Positions 45,420-56,615 of a stretch of DNA of 64,000 nucleotides are shown here, one piece after another (the stretch's first letter is position 1; each line of letters begins with the position of its first letter). The position numbers and the translations under genes were made by a program. The notes under the pieces are model-generated. The model worked only from the letters and a program-made list of their open reading frames with translations. It ran no database searches and was not told the origin of the DNA. Origin of the DNA: Osedax fenrisi (taxonomy: Eukaryota > Annelida > Polychaeta > Sabellida > Siboglinidae). The stretch is taken from the NCBI GenBank assembly GCA_964019155.1, contig OZ025242.1, positions 7,547,321-7,611,320 of the forward strand, read 5' to 3'.

Positions 45420-47280
45420 AAATATCTCTATAGGGCTATTTCTATAGTATACTAAACGAAATTGATGTCATCACTTCTACCCATAATACTAAAAACTGCT
45501 GTCAACTAGTAATGCTGGACATATCCAGTGCTTTCGATACGCTTGATCACCAAATGCTATTGTTCCGTCTATACCTGCTTGGAGTTAGAGACCTTGCCCT
45601 CTCATGATTTACTTCATATCTATCTGACCGTAGTAGCAGTGTACAAATATATAATTATTTGTCATCCCCTTCTCCTATGAAATATGGTTTTCCCAGGAAT
45701 CAGTAGTCGGTCCTTCACTTTTCTCTATTCATTTATATCCACTACCATCCATAATATCTAAATAGGGATAAGTCTCCGATTATCGACCCCCTCTCGTATC
45801 TCAGTAACTATAAGAGTTATTAAAACATTATATATACATGAACTGTTAGTAATTTAATGATAAATATGAATAATTATTTTGTTTTAAAAAATATTTAATC
45901 CTACAATTGTTATTTCATAAAATGTAATATTCTCTTTTTACTTTTTAAATATTTGAATAATTAGTTTTTTTAAATCATTGTATTAATTAAAAGAAAACTT
46001 AATTTTGTGCATAATATTGTAGATCAATAAAATGTTTATAACCATTATAAAAATAATTTAATTTGAATGACTAATTACCAAATAAGCTTAATTATAACAA
46101 TCCATATGATTTTCTTATTACCGACTCCCTAAATGACCCTAATACCGGCCCCCTGTGATTTATAATATCCAATCAAAATAGAATCGTATTTTATTTTTAA
46201 ATATGTCGTAAGTTGTTTTTGTATCATTGATATAGATTTAGGATTCATAATTCCAGTTGATTATATATATACTGATTAATAAATAAATATTAAATAATAA
46301 TATACACTCTTTTAATATAATTACTATAACATTTTAATTTAATATTACTATTAAAACATAAATTCAATAAAAAAATAAATTGCGTGCATGTTATAATTAA
46401 TTATATTTATGTATATCTACTATTTTTATTGGATACTATAATACTACAATTATTTTTACCACGATTATTTTAGGGGGTCGGTAATAGGAGAAGGGGGTAG
46501 GTATTAGGCACATGTATCCGATTACCGACCCCCCTGTTTATTTTTGTAAATTTAATTATATCAAAAATTTAAAATAGCCACATTATTCATTGCCATAATA
46601 TTACCCTAATTACAAAATTTCAAATACATATATTTAATATTAAATAAGTTATTACAAATAATCAGTTAGGGGTCGGTAATCAGAGACTTTCCCCTATCCA
46701 AATATCTATTACCATCTATATGCAGATGACATACAACTATATATGTTTCTTCCAACTTATTCATCACAAGGTGTTAATAAACAACTCTCCAATTGTGCTA
46801 ATGCTATTAAAGAATGGCTTATTTCTAATAATCTTCTACTAATAAATATCAACTACGTTGTTGAATCTTTCTACATCACCAACTTACTTCCCTCCTTTTC
46901 TTATTGATAACATTGTAATATCTCCTTCTACTACTGCATCCAACTTAGGTGTACTTTATGATTCTACTCTTTCCTTAATTCCTCATATTAATGCCATCAC
47001 TAAATATACATATTATCATCTATTTAGAATTCGAAAAATACGAAAATCAATTACCGTATCTCCTACTAAAACTCTAGTTAATTCCTTTATTCTCTCACGC
47101 ATAGATTTCTGTTCCTCAATCGTTATCAATCTTCCATTATCCTCTATTTATCCCCTAAATCGAGTTATTCGTTCATCAATCCGTATAACATATAACCTAA
47201 CCTACGTATTCGAGAGTATTCCTCTACTTCCTCATACCAAAACTTACCTCCATGGTTCAATACGATAAATTTATATGTTT
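45420..47280 (+). mobile_element. L2/CR1-like LINE, 5'-truncated, carrying a TIR element
   Basis: RT fragments QLVMLDISSAFDTLDHQML (45,500-45,560), a region up to 45,762, then YHLYADDIQLYM at 46,711-46,745 and the C-terminal frame 46,858-47,268 (NLGVLYDSTLSLIPHINAIT, SFILSRIDFCSS). The two halves are separated only by the 930-bp TIR element. Other stops and frameshifts show that it is inactive. Confidence 0.82.
45765..46694. mobile_element. TA-flanked TIR element, second subfamily (930 bp)
   Basis: Ends GGGATAAGTCTCCGATTATC and the reverse complement GGGGAAAGTCTCTGATTACC. TA flanks both sides (45,763-64 and 46,695-96). Inside are repeated TTACCGACCCCC motifs and a palindrome near 46,470-46,535. 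Structure and length parallel the 37,165 element, with CGACCCC in place of CGGACAC. No coding frame. Confidence 0.85.
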
Positions 47281-47284
47281 ATAT

Positions 47285-48065
47285 TTCAGAGGTTGGTTTT
47301 ATATTACTTAATATAATGATAGGTATACCTACACACCTAATACCTACACACTAGATCCTTTATATTTTACTATTTATAATTCTTATTTGGAAATATATAA
47401 TAAAATAAACGCATCATAAAAATCACCATATATGATGATTATATTTAAATTTATGCACAATCGTATGATCATCATCAGTTAATTTTAGGTGAAATGATAT
47501 TCGAAAATGGTCATTATATATATAATTATTATAATAAGGTATTCGATAATATTGATGCAACTATGAACTTGAATATCTTTTAAATTAGAAAATCTAAACA
47601 AGATTTTAACAATATAAACCTATCAACTCTATTGCCATAACATCTAGGACTATGAAAGAAATAATATTTACAAAAGTGTATAATAGAATTATAGTATTTA
47701 TTTATTTTATAATTTATTAAGCTTGATTTATTTAATATTATATTTACAATAATCTAAATTTAATTTATAATATATATATATATTTAATTATTTAAAGATT
47801 CTTAAATATACGGTTCACAGTTAATTATTTTAATTGTATTTAATTATTTATAAAACTTGAATTTATATTTAATACATTTTATTAAATAAATAGAAAATAA
47901 TAATATGGAATAACATATGATAAAGTTTTAAGATTGTAAACTTATAACAAAATAATACTTACTAACGTATATTTCACTACTATTTTAATATGTATTATGC
48001 GGCGTATTTAAATATAAAATGTATACAATTGTAGCATACGATAATATAAACATTATATTAATGAA
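47285..48065. other. AT-rich spacer, nothing recognised
   Basis: No gene. The part nearest 48,065 resembles sequence downstream of the copy at 53,906-55,740, showing that the two gene copies were duplicated with their 3' flanks. Confidence 0.45.
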
Positions 48066-48071
48066 GTATTA

Positions 48072-48209
48072 TCAACAAGTTCTTTCTTCTTTGAATGAAA
48101 ATGGAAATAGTCCTTCCTTGAATTCTTTACAGTCTAGTTTTCCGTCTCCTGAAATATATTTTAATGAATATTAATATGTGTATTTAATATATAATGCAAT
48201 AGGTTTATA

Positions 48210-48263
<54 letters not shown>

Positions 48264-49004
48264 TGTATATATATATATATACATATATAAATATATTATT
48301 AGTATTGGGCAAGTACTACCTACTAGATATTGTTCATAGAATAAATAATAAATATATCTATCGCTAGTTACAAAATAAGATATATAATTATGTGTAGATT
48401 TATGTTTATTAAATGTTGAATATGTTGTTAAATAGTTTATCTAATTAAAATTGATATATGATATATGTACCTAAATGTTTTAATTGAGATATCTATTATC
48501 ATATTTAAATATATAAATTTATTTAAAACCATTGGTATCAACTTGAAGAAACGAAACAAAAGCTTCATCAAATTCTAATTCTTTTTGCAGGGCAGTATTA
48601 AATTCCAAGTTTGTAATTTCTCCATCAAGATTTAAATCATAAAAACTAAATTCAGAAGGAAATGATTTCTCTATACCAAAATCGAGCTGTTCAATCTATA
48701 TAAAATAATATTATTGATATTAGTATTAGTATTAGATTAATATTTTAATTATTATTAGATAAGTTATAAATATATATGTTAATATGCATCAAATACAATA
48801 TAGATAAAATCTAACTTTATCAGAATCAGGAGTAGATTGTAAATCTCTTTTCTTGCGTCCATAGCATTTTCTTACATTAACGTAATAACAGAAATTCCCT
48901 CTACATCTTCTAACTCTGACGTATACACAAAACCTAGCATAACTTTCTGGTATACAGGATAGCAACACCAGACAACTTAATAATACACGGCCAATACCGG
49001 TCAA
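48072..49004 (-). CDS. Cationic 4-Cys peptide/EF-hand precursor, copy without ATG
   Basis: Exons (minus): 48,816-49,004, 48,530-48,686, 48,072-48,148, joined open frame 423 nt. Exon 1 holds a hydrophobic signal segment (VLLSCLVLLS), then the peptide with RFCVYVRVRRC, RGNF, CYYVNVRKCYG and the processing site RKKR-D. Exon 2 encodes DLNLDGEITNLE and exon 3 DTNGDGKLDCKE across the junction, two complete EF-hand loops. The exon lengths 157 and 77 equal those of the intact copy. Unlike that copy, there is no ATG: the first possible codon is TTG at 49,004, downstream of an in-frame TAG. An upstream exon could supply the start; otherwise it is silenced. Confidence 0.72.
48214..48290. repeat. (TA)n microsatellite in intron 2 of the copy above
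   Basis: Two long TA runs around a TCATG interruption. Confidence 0.9.
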
Positions 49005-49026
49005 TAAAATGTACTATATTATAGTA

Positions 49027-49157
49027 AAAACACAAACCCAAACTCAAACATAAACCCAAACTCAAACATAAATCCAAACCCAAACCCAAACCCAAACCCA
49101 AACTCAAACTTAAACCCAAACTTAAACCCAAACCCAAACCCAAACCCAAACCCAACC
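49027..49157. repeat. CCCAAA-type hexamer array
   Basis: About 20 hexamers of CCCAAA mixed with CTCAAA and ATAAAC variants; on the other strand TTTGGG. It lies just upstream of the start-less peptide gene. Translates as Leu-Gly repeats, which are not a gene. Confidence 0.9.
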
Positions 49158-49329
49158 AATATCTATATGAATTAGGTAACGGAATACAGCGAATGCGACT
49201 TGTCAATGTGGTTTTACTAACAATAGGCAGGTCGTATGTGTGCATCGAGGACACGAGAGCTGACCTATATATAGATATAATTAATACGAAGAGTAAATGG
49301 TAAAAATAGTAAAAACACGACTATTTTTG

Positions 49330-49442
49330 GGATTTTTGGGCCGAGCTGCATTTCGCCATTCATCGAATTATGATTAATATTACGTTATTTATTTATATCC
49401 TATATCGTAATCGTAATTGTAGCGTATTTTATTAAAACACGA
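49330..49442. repeat. Dispersed repeat, copy 2
   Basis: The GGATTTTTGGGCCGAGCTGC to TTAAAACACGAC element also found at 36,795-36,952. Here AAAACACGACT occurs on both sides, possibly a target duplication. Again it lies next to a peptide-gene copy. Confidence 0.72.
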
Positions 49443-49690
49443 CTTTAAATCCTATTGCCTTCAATATTAGATCATAATATTATTTCACTTACATTTTATC
49501 TCCCAGTCATAATAATAATTCCTGAACTATAAATATGGTTATTAAATATATTGATTTTGAATAAAATGTTCTCTGTGTAATACTTAATATTTATTTAATA
49601 CATGTTCGAAAGTAAATACATTTGTTGCAGATAAAAATAACATAATACAATTGTTTTATAGTTCTTAAAGTAAAAAGATTTCAAAGAAAT
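49443..49690. repeat. Segment duplicated at 53,541-53,775
   Basis: From TATTGCCTTCAATATTAGAT to about AATACAATTGTTT, the two segments are more than 90 percent alike by eye, in the same orientation. They bracket the intact peptide gene. Confidence 0.75.
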
Positions 49691-49699
49691 GTGGTATAA

Positions 49700-50580
49700 T
49701 TAATTTGAAAAATATTTCTATATCTCACAATAAATAATTAGCTATAATAATATATGCATATATAATACTACATTTATTACATAACTAATCAATCATAAAT
49801 ATAATATATTATCGTATGAAAATTAATTAAGGAAATTGTATGTATTAGGAAACATTAGTTTACACCTACTAGAAAACAACTTATTAATATGAATTTAAAA
49901 AACCTAACTAATTCTGATAACATGTTAATTAACTTATTTCTGGTGTAAATGGATTATAAATATATTAATATTTGTTATAAAATAAACAGTTGATAAATAA
50001 TTCTTATTTTAAATAATTATATTAATGATTCTTCAGTTTATTTTTCTATAATTTTCTGTTCAATTGATACATGTTTACCTCATTCAATCGATTTTGTTAA
50101 CTAATTATATAATTATTTCTTTTGCATCATTTAAAAAAAAGTAATTTTATATCCTATTACAATAGTATTTCAAATATAAATGAATTATAAATAGTAGCAC
50201 AGAGTAGAAGTGGTTATAACTATATGAAAACAACATATGAAGCCTACATAATAAAAGTATCAACTACAATTATAGAATAGCTTATAGGGTATAATCTGAA
50301 TTAATATCACCATAAATTAGTATTAGAGATAATATATGAATTATTAAAAATTAGTTAAATAAGATTATAATTATCAAAGTAACAATATTGAATGAATGAA
50401 TGAATATTTTATTTTACTGAATATTGAATTAATATACAGAAGGATATTCAGAAGCTATACGTAGCTTATATTAAGAATATCCTTATTAACATTATCAAAT
50501 ATTTAATATATAATAATAATTATGAAATAAGAAAATATAATAATAAAAATGGTGTAATACAAGATATTTATATCGAATAA
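49700..50580. other. AT-rich spacer, nothing recognised
   Basis: AT-rich. A GAAT tetramer run near 50,390-50,405 with following non-coding sequence might be a LINE 3' tail but cannot be assigned. Confidence 0.4.
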
Positions 50581-50586
50581 ATATCG

Positions 50587-50932
50587 AAAAAAATGAATTA
50601 TTAAATAATTAAATTAGAATAAATTGTTCATAACATTAATTATAAATAATGTAATTGTAATTTGTCTGATTTACTCATCAATAATATATAGTTTATCTAG
50701 TGGTATATATGGTGTCCTTAATATAACACAGGGTATCAGTATTCGAACATGGGTACCTAATACGGACACCCCCGTTATCTATAGATTAAAAGATTAAATA
50801 TCATTTTAAAATCACAATAATATCTATAATCATATAATATTGATATATTGTAATTTTAGAATAAAAATAATGAGTTATAAAATGTTAAGACCATTTATTG
50901 TTAAAGTGTCCATATTAGGTTACTTTTCGTGA
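50587..50932 (+). mobile_element. Partial TIR element of the CGGACAC family
   Basis: Matches the right 40 percent of the 37,165-38,107 element, including the internal palindrome (GGGTACCTAATACGGACACC) and the terminal TTAGGTTACTTTTC. The left end is missing. Confidence 0.8.
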
Positions 50933-51043
50933 AAATGTCATCTAAGTTTCTGGGTTGGATGAAAGGACTACTTTACAATAACAATACAATATGTATGTAT
51001 GTATTTTTTATAGTATTACTATATTTATTTATAGTTGATAATA

Positions 51044-51575
51044 TCGGGAAGTTCAAATATAAATGGGAAGTCCATTTATTATGTGATATATTTATTTAAT
51101 TTGTTGACACTTCAAAAAAGTGACAAATAGTTTGATACATTTTATTATAATTGTACATTATTTATTAATAAATTATAGTTTATAGTCTATTGTTAAATGA
51201 TGCATATCATTTAAATTACTAACAAATATGTTATGTCGCTATGCAATTAAACAGCATGTATTTGTATATTATATATATATTTTATCGAAATAATATAAAC
51301 AAACTTAAAAACACTTAAAGTTAAAGTATACATATATAACTCCTGATAAACATCATATATATGTGATTTATTGAACACTATCATATACAAAATTATAATT
51401 ATATTAATTATATTAACTAACTTGTACTATTAGCTTATAAATAATATTTATTATAAAATTTTTATTATATAATCAAAATATATTCATATCTATTTTTAAT
51501 TATACAAAAATAGGATAAACAATACATATAAATAATGTATAAATGGACTTCCCATATTTATGTTGAACTTCTCGA
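51044..51575. mobile_element. TA-flanked TIR element (532 bp) upstream of the intact peptide gene
   Basis: Ends TCGGGAAGTTCAAATATAAA and the inverse TTTATGTTGAACTTCTCGA, with about 37-bp arms that include GGGAAGTCCATTTAT. TA on both sides (51,042-43 and 51,576-77). No coding frame. Its right end lies 178 bp before the ATG of the next gene. Confidence 0.82.
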
Positions 51576-51753
51576 TATATTTCACTATAAATATCAGATG
51601 TGCATCAATCTATTCATCATTTCACTTTCCTTTGTATTATAAAGTTAGTTGTGTAATATATATAGAAACTTACATACATATTATTAATAGTTACATTTAT
51701 TTATATAAGTTAATATATTATGATTCTACTAATTCAATATTACCATTACAGAG

Positions 51754-52660
51754 ATGCAGTCTTATACCCTTATCTGTGTATTATTAAGTTGTCTGGTGTT
51801 ACTATCATGTATACCAGAAAGTGATGCTAGAGTTTGTTTTACCGCCAGAGTTAGAAGATGTAGAGGGAATTTCTGTTATTACGTTAATGTAAGAAAATGC
51901 TATGGACGCAAGAAAAGAGATTTACAATCTACTCCTGATTCTGATAAAGTTAGATTTTATATATATTGATGCATTTTATATTGTATTTTATATGTGTTTA
52001 TATACAATTAAATAATATATAACAAACTATTAGGGATCCCTAATCCCCGAGAAAAACATATTTAATATAACTAATAATAATATATGTCATTTATATTATT
52101 TTAAATAAATTTAACAGCTCGATTTTGGATTAGAGAAAGAATTTCCTTCAACATTTAGTTTTTATGATTTAAATCTGGATGGCGAAATTACAAACCTGGA
52201 ATTTAATACTGCCCTGCAAACAGAATTAGAATTTGATGAAGCTTTTGTTTCGTTTCTTCAAGTTGATACCAATGGTTTAAATAAATTTATATATTTAAAT
52301 ATGTTATATATATATTATATATATATTATATATTATATAATTATATCATATATTCATTTTAATTTGATACAACATTTAATGACATATATAACAATTAATG
52401 AATATAAATGCATAGTTTGGTACATAATTGTATATCTTATTTTATAATTATCGTTACATATATTAGTAATATATTTTATAAGCTATGCCTAATAATATTA
52501 ATAATATATATGATTTGTATTTTTAATCTATGTGTTTCATTGTATTACATACAAATATTAATATTTATTCAAATATATTTCAGGAGATGGAAAACTAGAC
52601 TGTAAAGAATTCAAGGAAGGAATATTTCCGTTTTCGTTCAAAGAAGAAAGAACGTGTTGA
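51754..52660 (+). CDS. Secreted cationic 4-Cys peptide precursor with EF-hand pair, intact copy
   Basis: Exons 51,754-51,948, 52,118-52,274 and 52,584-52,660 give 142 residues. The ATG lies 2 nt after an acceptor-like TTACAG (51,746-51,751), suggesting a 5' UTR intron. Residues 1-25 are a signal peptide (core VLLSCLVLLSC). Next comes a cationic segment of about 26 residues, ARVCFTARVRRC, RGNF, CYYVNVRKCYG, with four Cys spaced C-x8-C-x4-C-x7-C around an R-G-N turn. It ends in G-R-K-K-R-D, a furin-type site that after trimming would leave a Gly for amidation. The rest holds two canonical EF-hand loops, DLNLDGEITNLE (exon 2) and DTNGDGKLDCKE (exons 2-3), and ends ERTC. The N-terminal part looks like beta-hairpin antimicrobial peptides (arenicin or tachyplesin type) by inference only; the fusion to EF-hands is not an architecture I know. 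Donors GTTAGA and GTTTAA. Confidence 0.82.
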
Positions 52661-52669
52661 TAATATTTC

Positions 52670-53540
52670 ATTAATATAATATTTATATTATCGTGTACTA
52701 TAATCGTATACTAATATACCCGCATAATACATATTAAAGTATTAGTCAAATGGAATTTGGCATGTATTGGATTAATTTATAAGTTTACGATGTTCGAACT
52801 TACATTATATATTATTCCATATTATTATTTTTTTATTTATTTAATAAAATTCATTTTATTTTAATTAAATTTCATAATTATTTAAATAGAATTAAAATAA
52901 GTAAATGAAGAATCTATATTTAAGGATCTAATATAAACTTTTTCTAAAAATAATTAATAAAACATCCAACAATTAATTGTTAATGATTTTAAATTTCAAA
53001 TTAAATAAATCAAGCTTAATTAATTAAAGATAAATAAAGAATACAATTTGATTATACTCTTAGTCTATACATATTATTTTCTTCATAATGCTAGAATTTA
53101 TGACAACAATCGTATACGATATATGTGGAATAATTATCCTAATAGTTTTGGTTTATTATTAAAATATTGTTTCTAATTTAAAAAAGATTATTAATTTAGT
53201 TTAAAGTGAATATGTATCTATTGAATTCGAATTTTAGTTTTCAATTTGTCGTACCTTATTTTAAATTTATCATTTAAATAGATTTTATTTGATCTATATA
53301 TATAATTCTGAATCAATGTTCTAATATAATTTACCAGTATTATAAAATATATTATTTTATTATTAGTATTATGAATAACCATTGTAATACTAATATATTT
53401 ATCTGCATATTTTATTCTTTAAATTGATGATTTTATCTAACATATTCAACGCTAACATTTCCAATATATTATATTAATCATATACTACATAACTTAGAAT
53501 TTGCTCAAATATATAATAGATAAATTAAATATAGTAGTAT
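52670..53540. other. AT-rich spacer, nothing recognised
   Basis: 3' flank of the intact peptide gene. No open frame or repeat structure that I can name. Confidence 0.4.
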
Positions 53541-53775
53541 TGCCTTCAATATTAGATCATAATATTATTTCACTTACATTTGATCTCCCAGTCATAATAA
53601 TAAATCCTGAACTATATGTATATAAATCCTAAATATGGTTATTAAATATATTGATTTTGAATAAAATGTTCTCAGTATAATACTTAATATTTATTGAAAA
53701 CATGTTCGAAAGTAAATATATTTGTTGCAGTTAAAAACAACATAATACAATTGTTTGATAGTTATTAAAGTAAAT
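53541..53775. repeat. Segment duplicated from or to 49,443-49,690
   Basis: Second member of the duplicated pair, same orientation. Contains a small extra TATGTATATAAATCCT insertion. Confidence 0.75.
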
Positions 53776-54419
53776 TTATTAATTAATCAATACCTGTCAA
53801 ATTATATTTGACTAATACTTTAATATGTTGTATTCGGTGTATTTAAATATGAAATGTATATATTTGTAGGCCACGATATATAAATATTATATTAATGAAG
53901 TATTATCAACAAGTTATTTCTTCTTTGAATGAAAACGGAAATATTACTTCCTGGAATTATTTACAGTCTAATTGTCCATCTCCTGAAATATATTTTAATG
54001 AATATTAATAATTGTATTTAATTTATAATACAATAGGTTTATAATTAATATATATCATGTATCTATATATGTATACATATATAATAATAATAATAATAAT
54101 AATATCAGATTCAGTTGATGACCGAGATCATAAACCTAGGTATGGTATAGAAGTTCTTTTGAACTTATCGATATACCTACCTGCTCTTGGTAATGATAGA
54201 ATTAATAGTATTAATTTAATACAAAAACGAATAAATATAAATAAATATTTTGCAATTCTAATTTTGTTCATTCGTGTTCTGTCTCATAAAAAATCAATAC
54301 AATACATTAAATATATCTCTCAATACCAATAAATCATCATGTATATAATAATAAAATAATAATAAAATATAATAAAAATATATAATAAAATATTAAAAAA
54401 TGTAAAAAGCTACTAAAAT

Positions 54420-54800
54420 AATAAATAAGTTAAACTATAAAAAATCAAAGAAAACCAAAAACCAAAGTAAGACTACAACGCCAAAACATATCTTTACAAT
54501 ACGAATACATTAAAAGAGATAAATAGAAGGAAAGATGACCATGATAAGAAAAGAACAAACAATATAGATAAGCGGGTGTAGGTGTAATTGACTGGATATC
54601 ATTATTTAAAAACATGTTTTTAATATGCATTGTAAAAGTATTTAAATTCGTTAAAGATGATATGGTTGTATTTAAAGAATTCCATGAACATGCGCCTTTG
54701 TAACGAATACTAAATTTCTCATGATCAAATCTTACTTTTGGTATTAAGAATGTTCTATTTAACCGAAAAGTATATAAGGAGCAATTATAGGTAAATAACT
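54420..54800 (-). mobile_element. LINE 3' fragment in intron 2 of the pseudogene
   Basis: A minus-strand frame reads FSIRYKGACSWNSLNTTISS with a frame break, then TFTMHIKNMFLNNDIQ. This is the W-N-S-L C-terminal motif of LINE polyproteins. Explains why the second intron of the pseudogene is longer than in its relatives. Confidence 0.6.
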
Positions 54801-55371
54801 TAAATTGAACTATGCAAATAATGCTTGTTATATATTTAAAACATATATTTATAAATAGATATATTTATTATATCTTTAAATTTAAGAATGTTATATCTTA
54901 AAAAAATGTAATCCATATATAATATTGGTTTTGTTATCGAGTATAATCAACATATATTATTAGTATTGGGCTAGTATTACCTAAGAGATATTATTCATAT
55001 AATAAATACAAAATATATCTATCTCTAGTTATAAAATAAGATATAGGTATAAATATATGTAGATTTATGTTTATTACATGTTGAATATGTTGTTAAATAT
55101 TGTATCTAATTACAATTGATATATGATATATGTACATAAATCTTTTAATAGAGATATTTATTATCATATTTAAATATATAAATATATTTCAAACCATTGG
55201 TATCAACTTGAAGAAATGAAACAAATGCCTCGTCAAATTCTAATTATTTTTGCAGGGCAGTATTAAATTCCAAGTTTGTAATTTCTACATCTATTTAAAT
55301 CATAAAAACTATAGTTTTTATAAATTTAGAAGGAAATTATTTCTCTATACCAAAATCGAGCTGTTCAATCT

Positions 55372-55572
55372 AAATAAAATAATATTATTCTTAGATTAAT
55401 ATTATTATTATTATTAGATAACTTATAAATATATATATTAACATGCATCAATATATATAAAAACTAACTTTAAATAAAATAATATTATTCTTAGATTAAT
55501 ATTATTATTATTATTAGATAACTTATAAATATATATAGGTATTAACATGCATCAATATATATAAAAACTAAC
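55372..55572. repeat. About 95-bp tandem duplication in the pseudogene intron 1
   Basis: The segment from AAATAAAATAATATTATTCT to AAAAACTAACTTTA occurs twice in direct succession, so a second partial copy of the exon 1 donor region (CTAACTTTA) is present. Confidence 0.8.
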
Positions 55573-55747
55573 TTTATCAGAATCAGGAGTAGATTGTAAA
55601 TCTATTTTCTTTCGTCCATAGCATCTTTTTACATTAACGTAAACACAGAAATTCTCTCTACATCTTCTAACTTTGGCGTATACACACAACCTAGCTCCCC
55701 TTTCTGGTTTACACGATAGCAACAACAGACAACTTAATAAGTATAAA

Positions 55748-56615
55748 TGGTATTAACCTTTTATGACTCATTATTGTTATTCAAAAATTACAATATATTA
55801 ATATTATATGATTTTAGATATTATTGTGATTATTAAATGTTATTTAATATTTTAATTACATAGATAACGGGCGTGTCCGTATCCGGTACCCATGTCCGAA
55901 TACGGACACCCTGTGTTATAATACGGATACCCTATATACCACTAGATAAACTATATATTATTGATGAATCAATCAGAAAAATTACAATTACATTATTTAT
56001 AATTAATTTTATGAACAATTTATTCTAATTTAATTAGTTAATAATATATTTATTTTTATTATTTTTTTAATTAATAAAACAATTTAAGTATCTAAATAAT
56101 AAAAAAATTAGATTTAGCTATATTGGTGGTATTAATAGTATAACGCACGCGATTTTTATGAATATCAGAATTGTTCATACGCTGCGCGCTGATTGGTTAT
56201 AGGGTGTCCGTATTAAGACATATAGAGTGTCCGTATTAGAGACTTATATGACCTCTTGATATATGCTTATAACTTTATGAATATTTAATAACAAATATAG
56301 AAATTATATATATAATTTTAGAATATTTTTTAGTAATATAGTGTTATATTTTATCGATACATTTATATATTCTTGAGAAGGTTTTAGATTGACATTTTTT
56401 TCTTCTCATAAATTTAAAAACGTAATAAAAAAATCAGTTTATTGAATATATCAGCACTATTTTTGAATTATTACAAAATATAAAAAATACTTTTTTAGAC
56501 TATTTATGTAATTATGAATATTTTATTCATTAAACATTTTTTTGTAGGATTTATGGTTTATGAGATACTGTGAGTGTCCGTATTCAGGCACTGTTCGTAT
56601 TCGGTTACTTTCCCA
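55748..56615 (-). mobile_element. TIR element of the CGGACAC family, one end deleted
   Basis: Reverse-complement match to 37,165-38,107. The right end (GGTTACTTTCCC then TA) is intact; the left end stops before the terminal repeat and joins peptide exon 1 sequence. Confidence 0.82.

Larger units (their letters stand above)
53906..55740 (-). pseudogene. Peptide/EF-hand family pseudogene truncated by a TIR element
   Basis: Exon 1 (55,573 to about 55,740) is open but lacks the start. Its basic site is changed to RKKI-D. The four Cys remain (LCVYAKVRRC, RENF, CVYVNVKRCYG). Exon 2 (55,195-55,360, 166 nt rather than 157) has a stop at K-(stop)-F and a small duplication. Exon 3 (53,906-53,982) has a stop after DCK. 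The 5' end of exon 1 runs directly into an incomplete TIR element (55,748-56,615), so a deletion removed both the gene start and the element end. Confidence 0.82.

Noticed and set aside
47020..47268. Possible independent gene in the 136-codon frame
   Set aside because: Its sequence order (NLGVLYDSTLS, SFILSRIDFCSS) is the C-terminal part of a LINE RT, continuous with the YADD region upstream.
49027..49157. Telomere-like TTTGGG repeats
   Set aside because: The unit is mixed with CTCAAA and ATAAAC variants, is internal, and is flanked by ordinary sequence; animal telomeres are usually TTAGGG. Treated as a microsatellite.
48934..49254. Leu-Gly repeat open frame
   Set aside because: It is the CCCAAA hexamer array read on the minus strand, out of frame with the real peptide exon.
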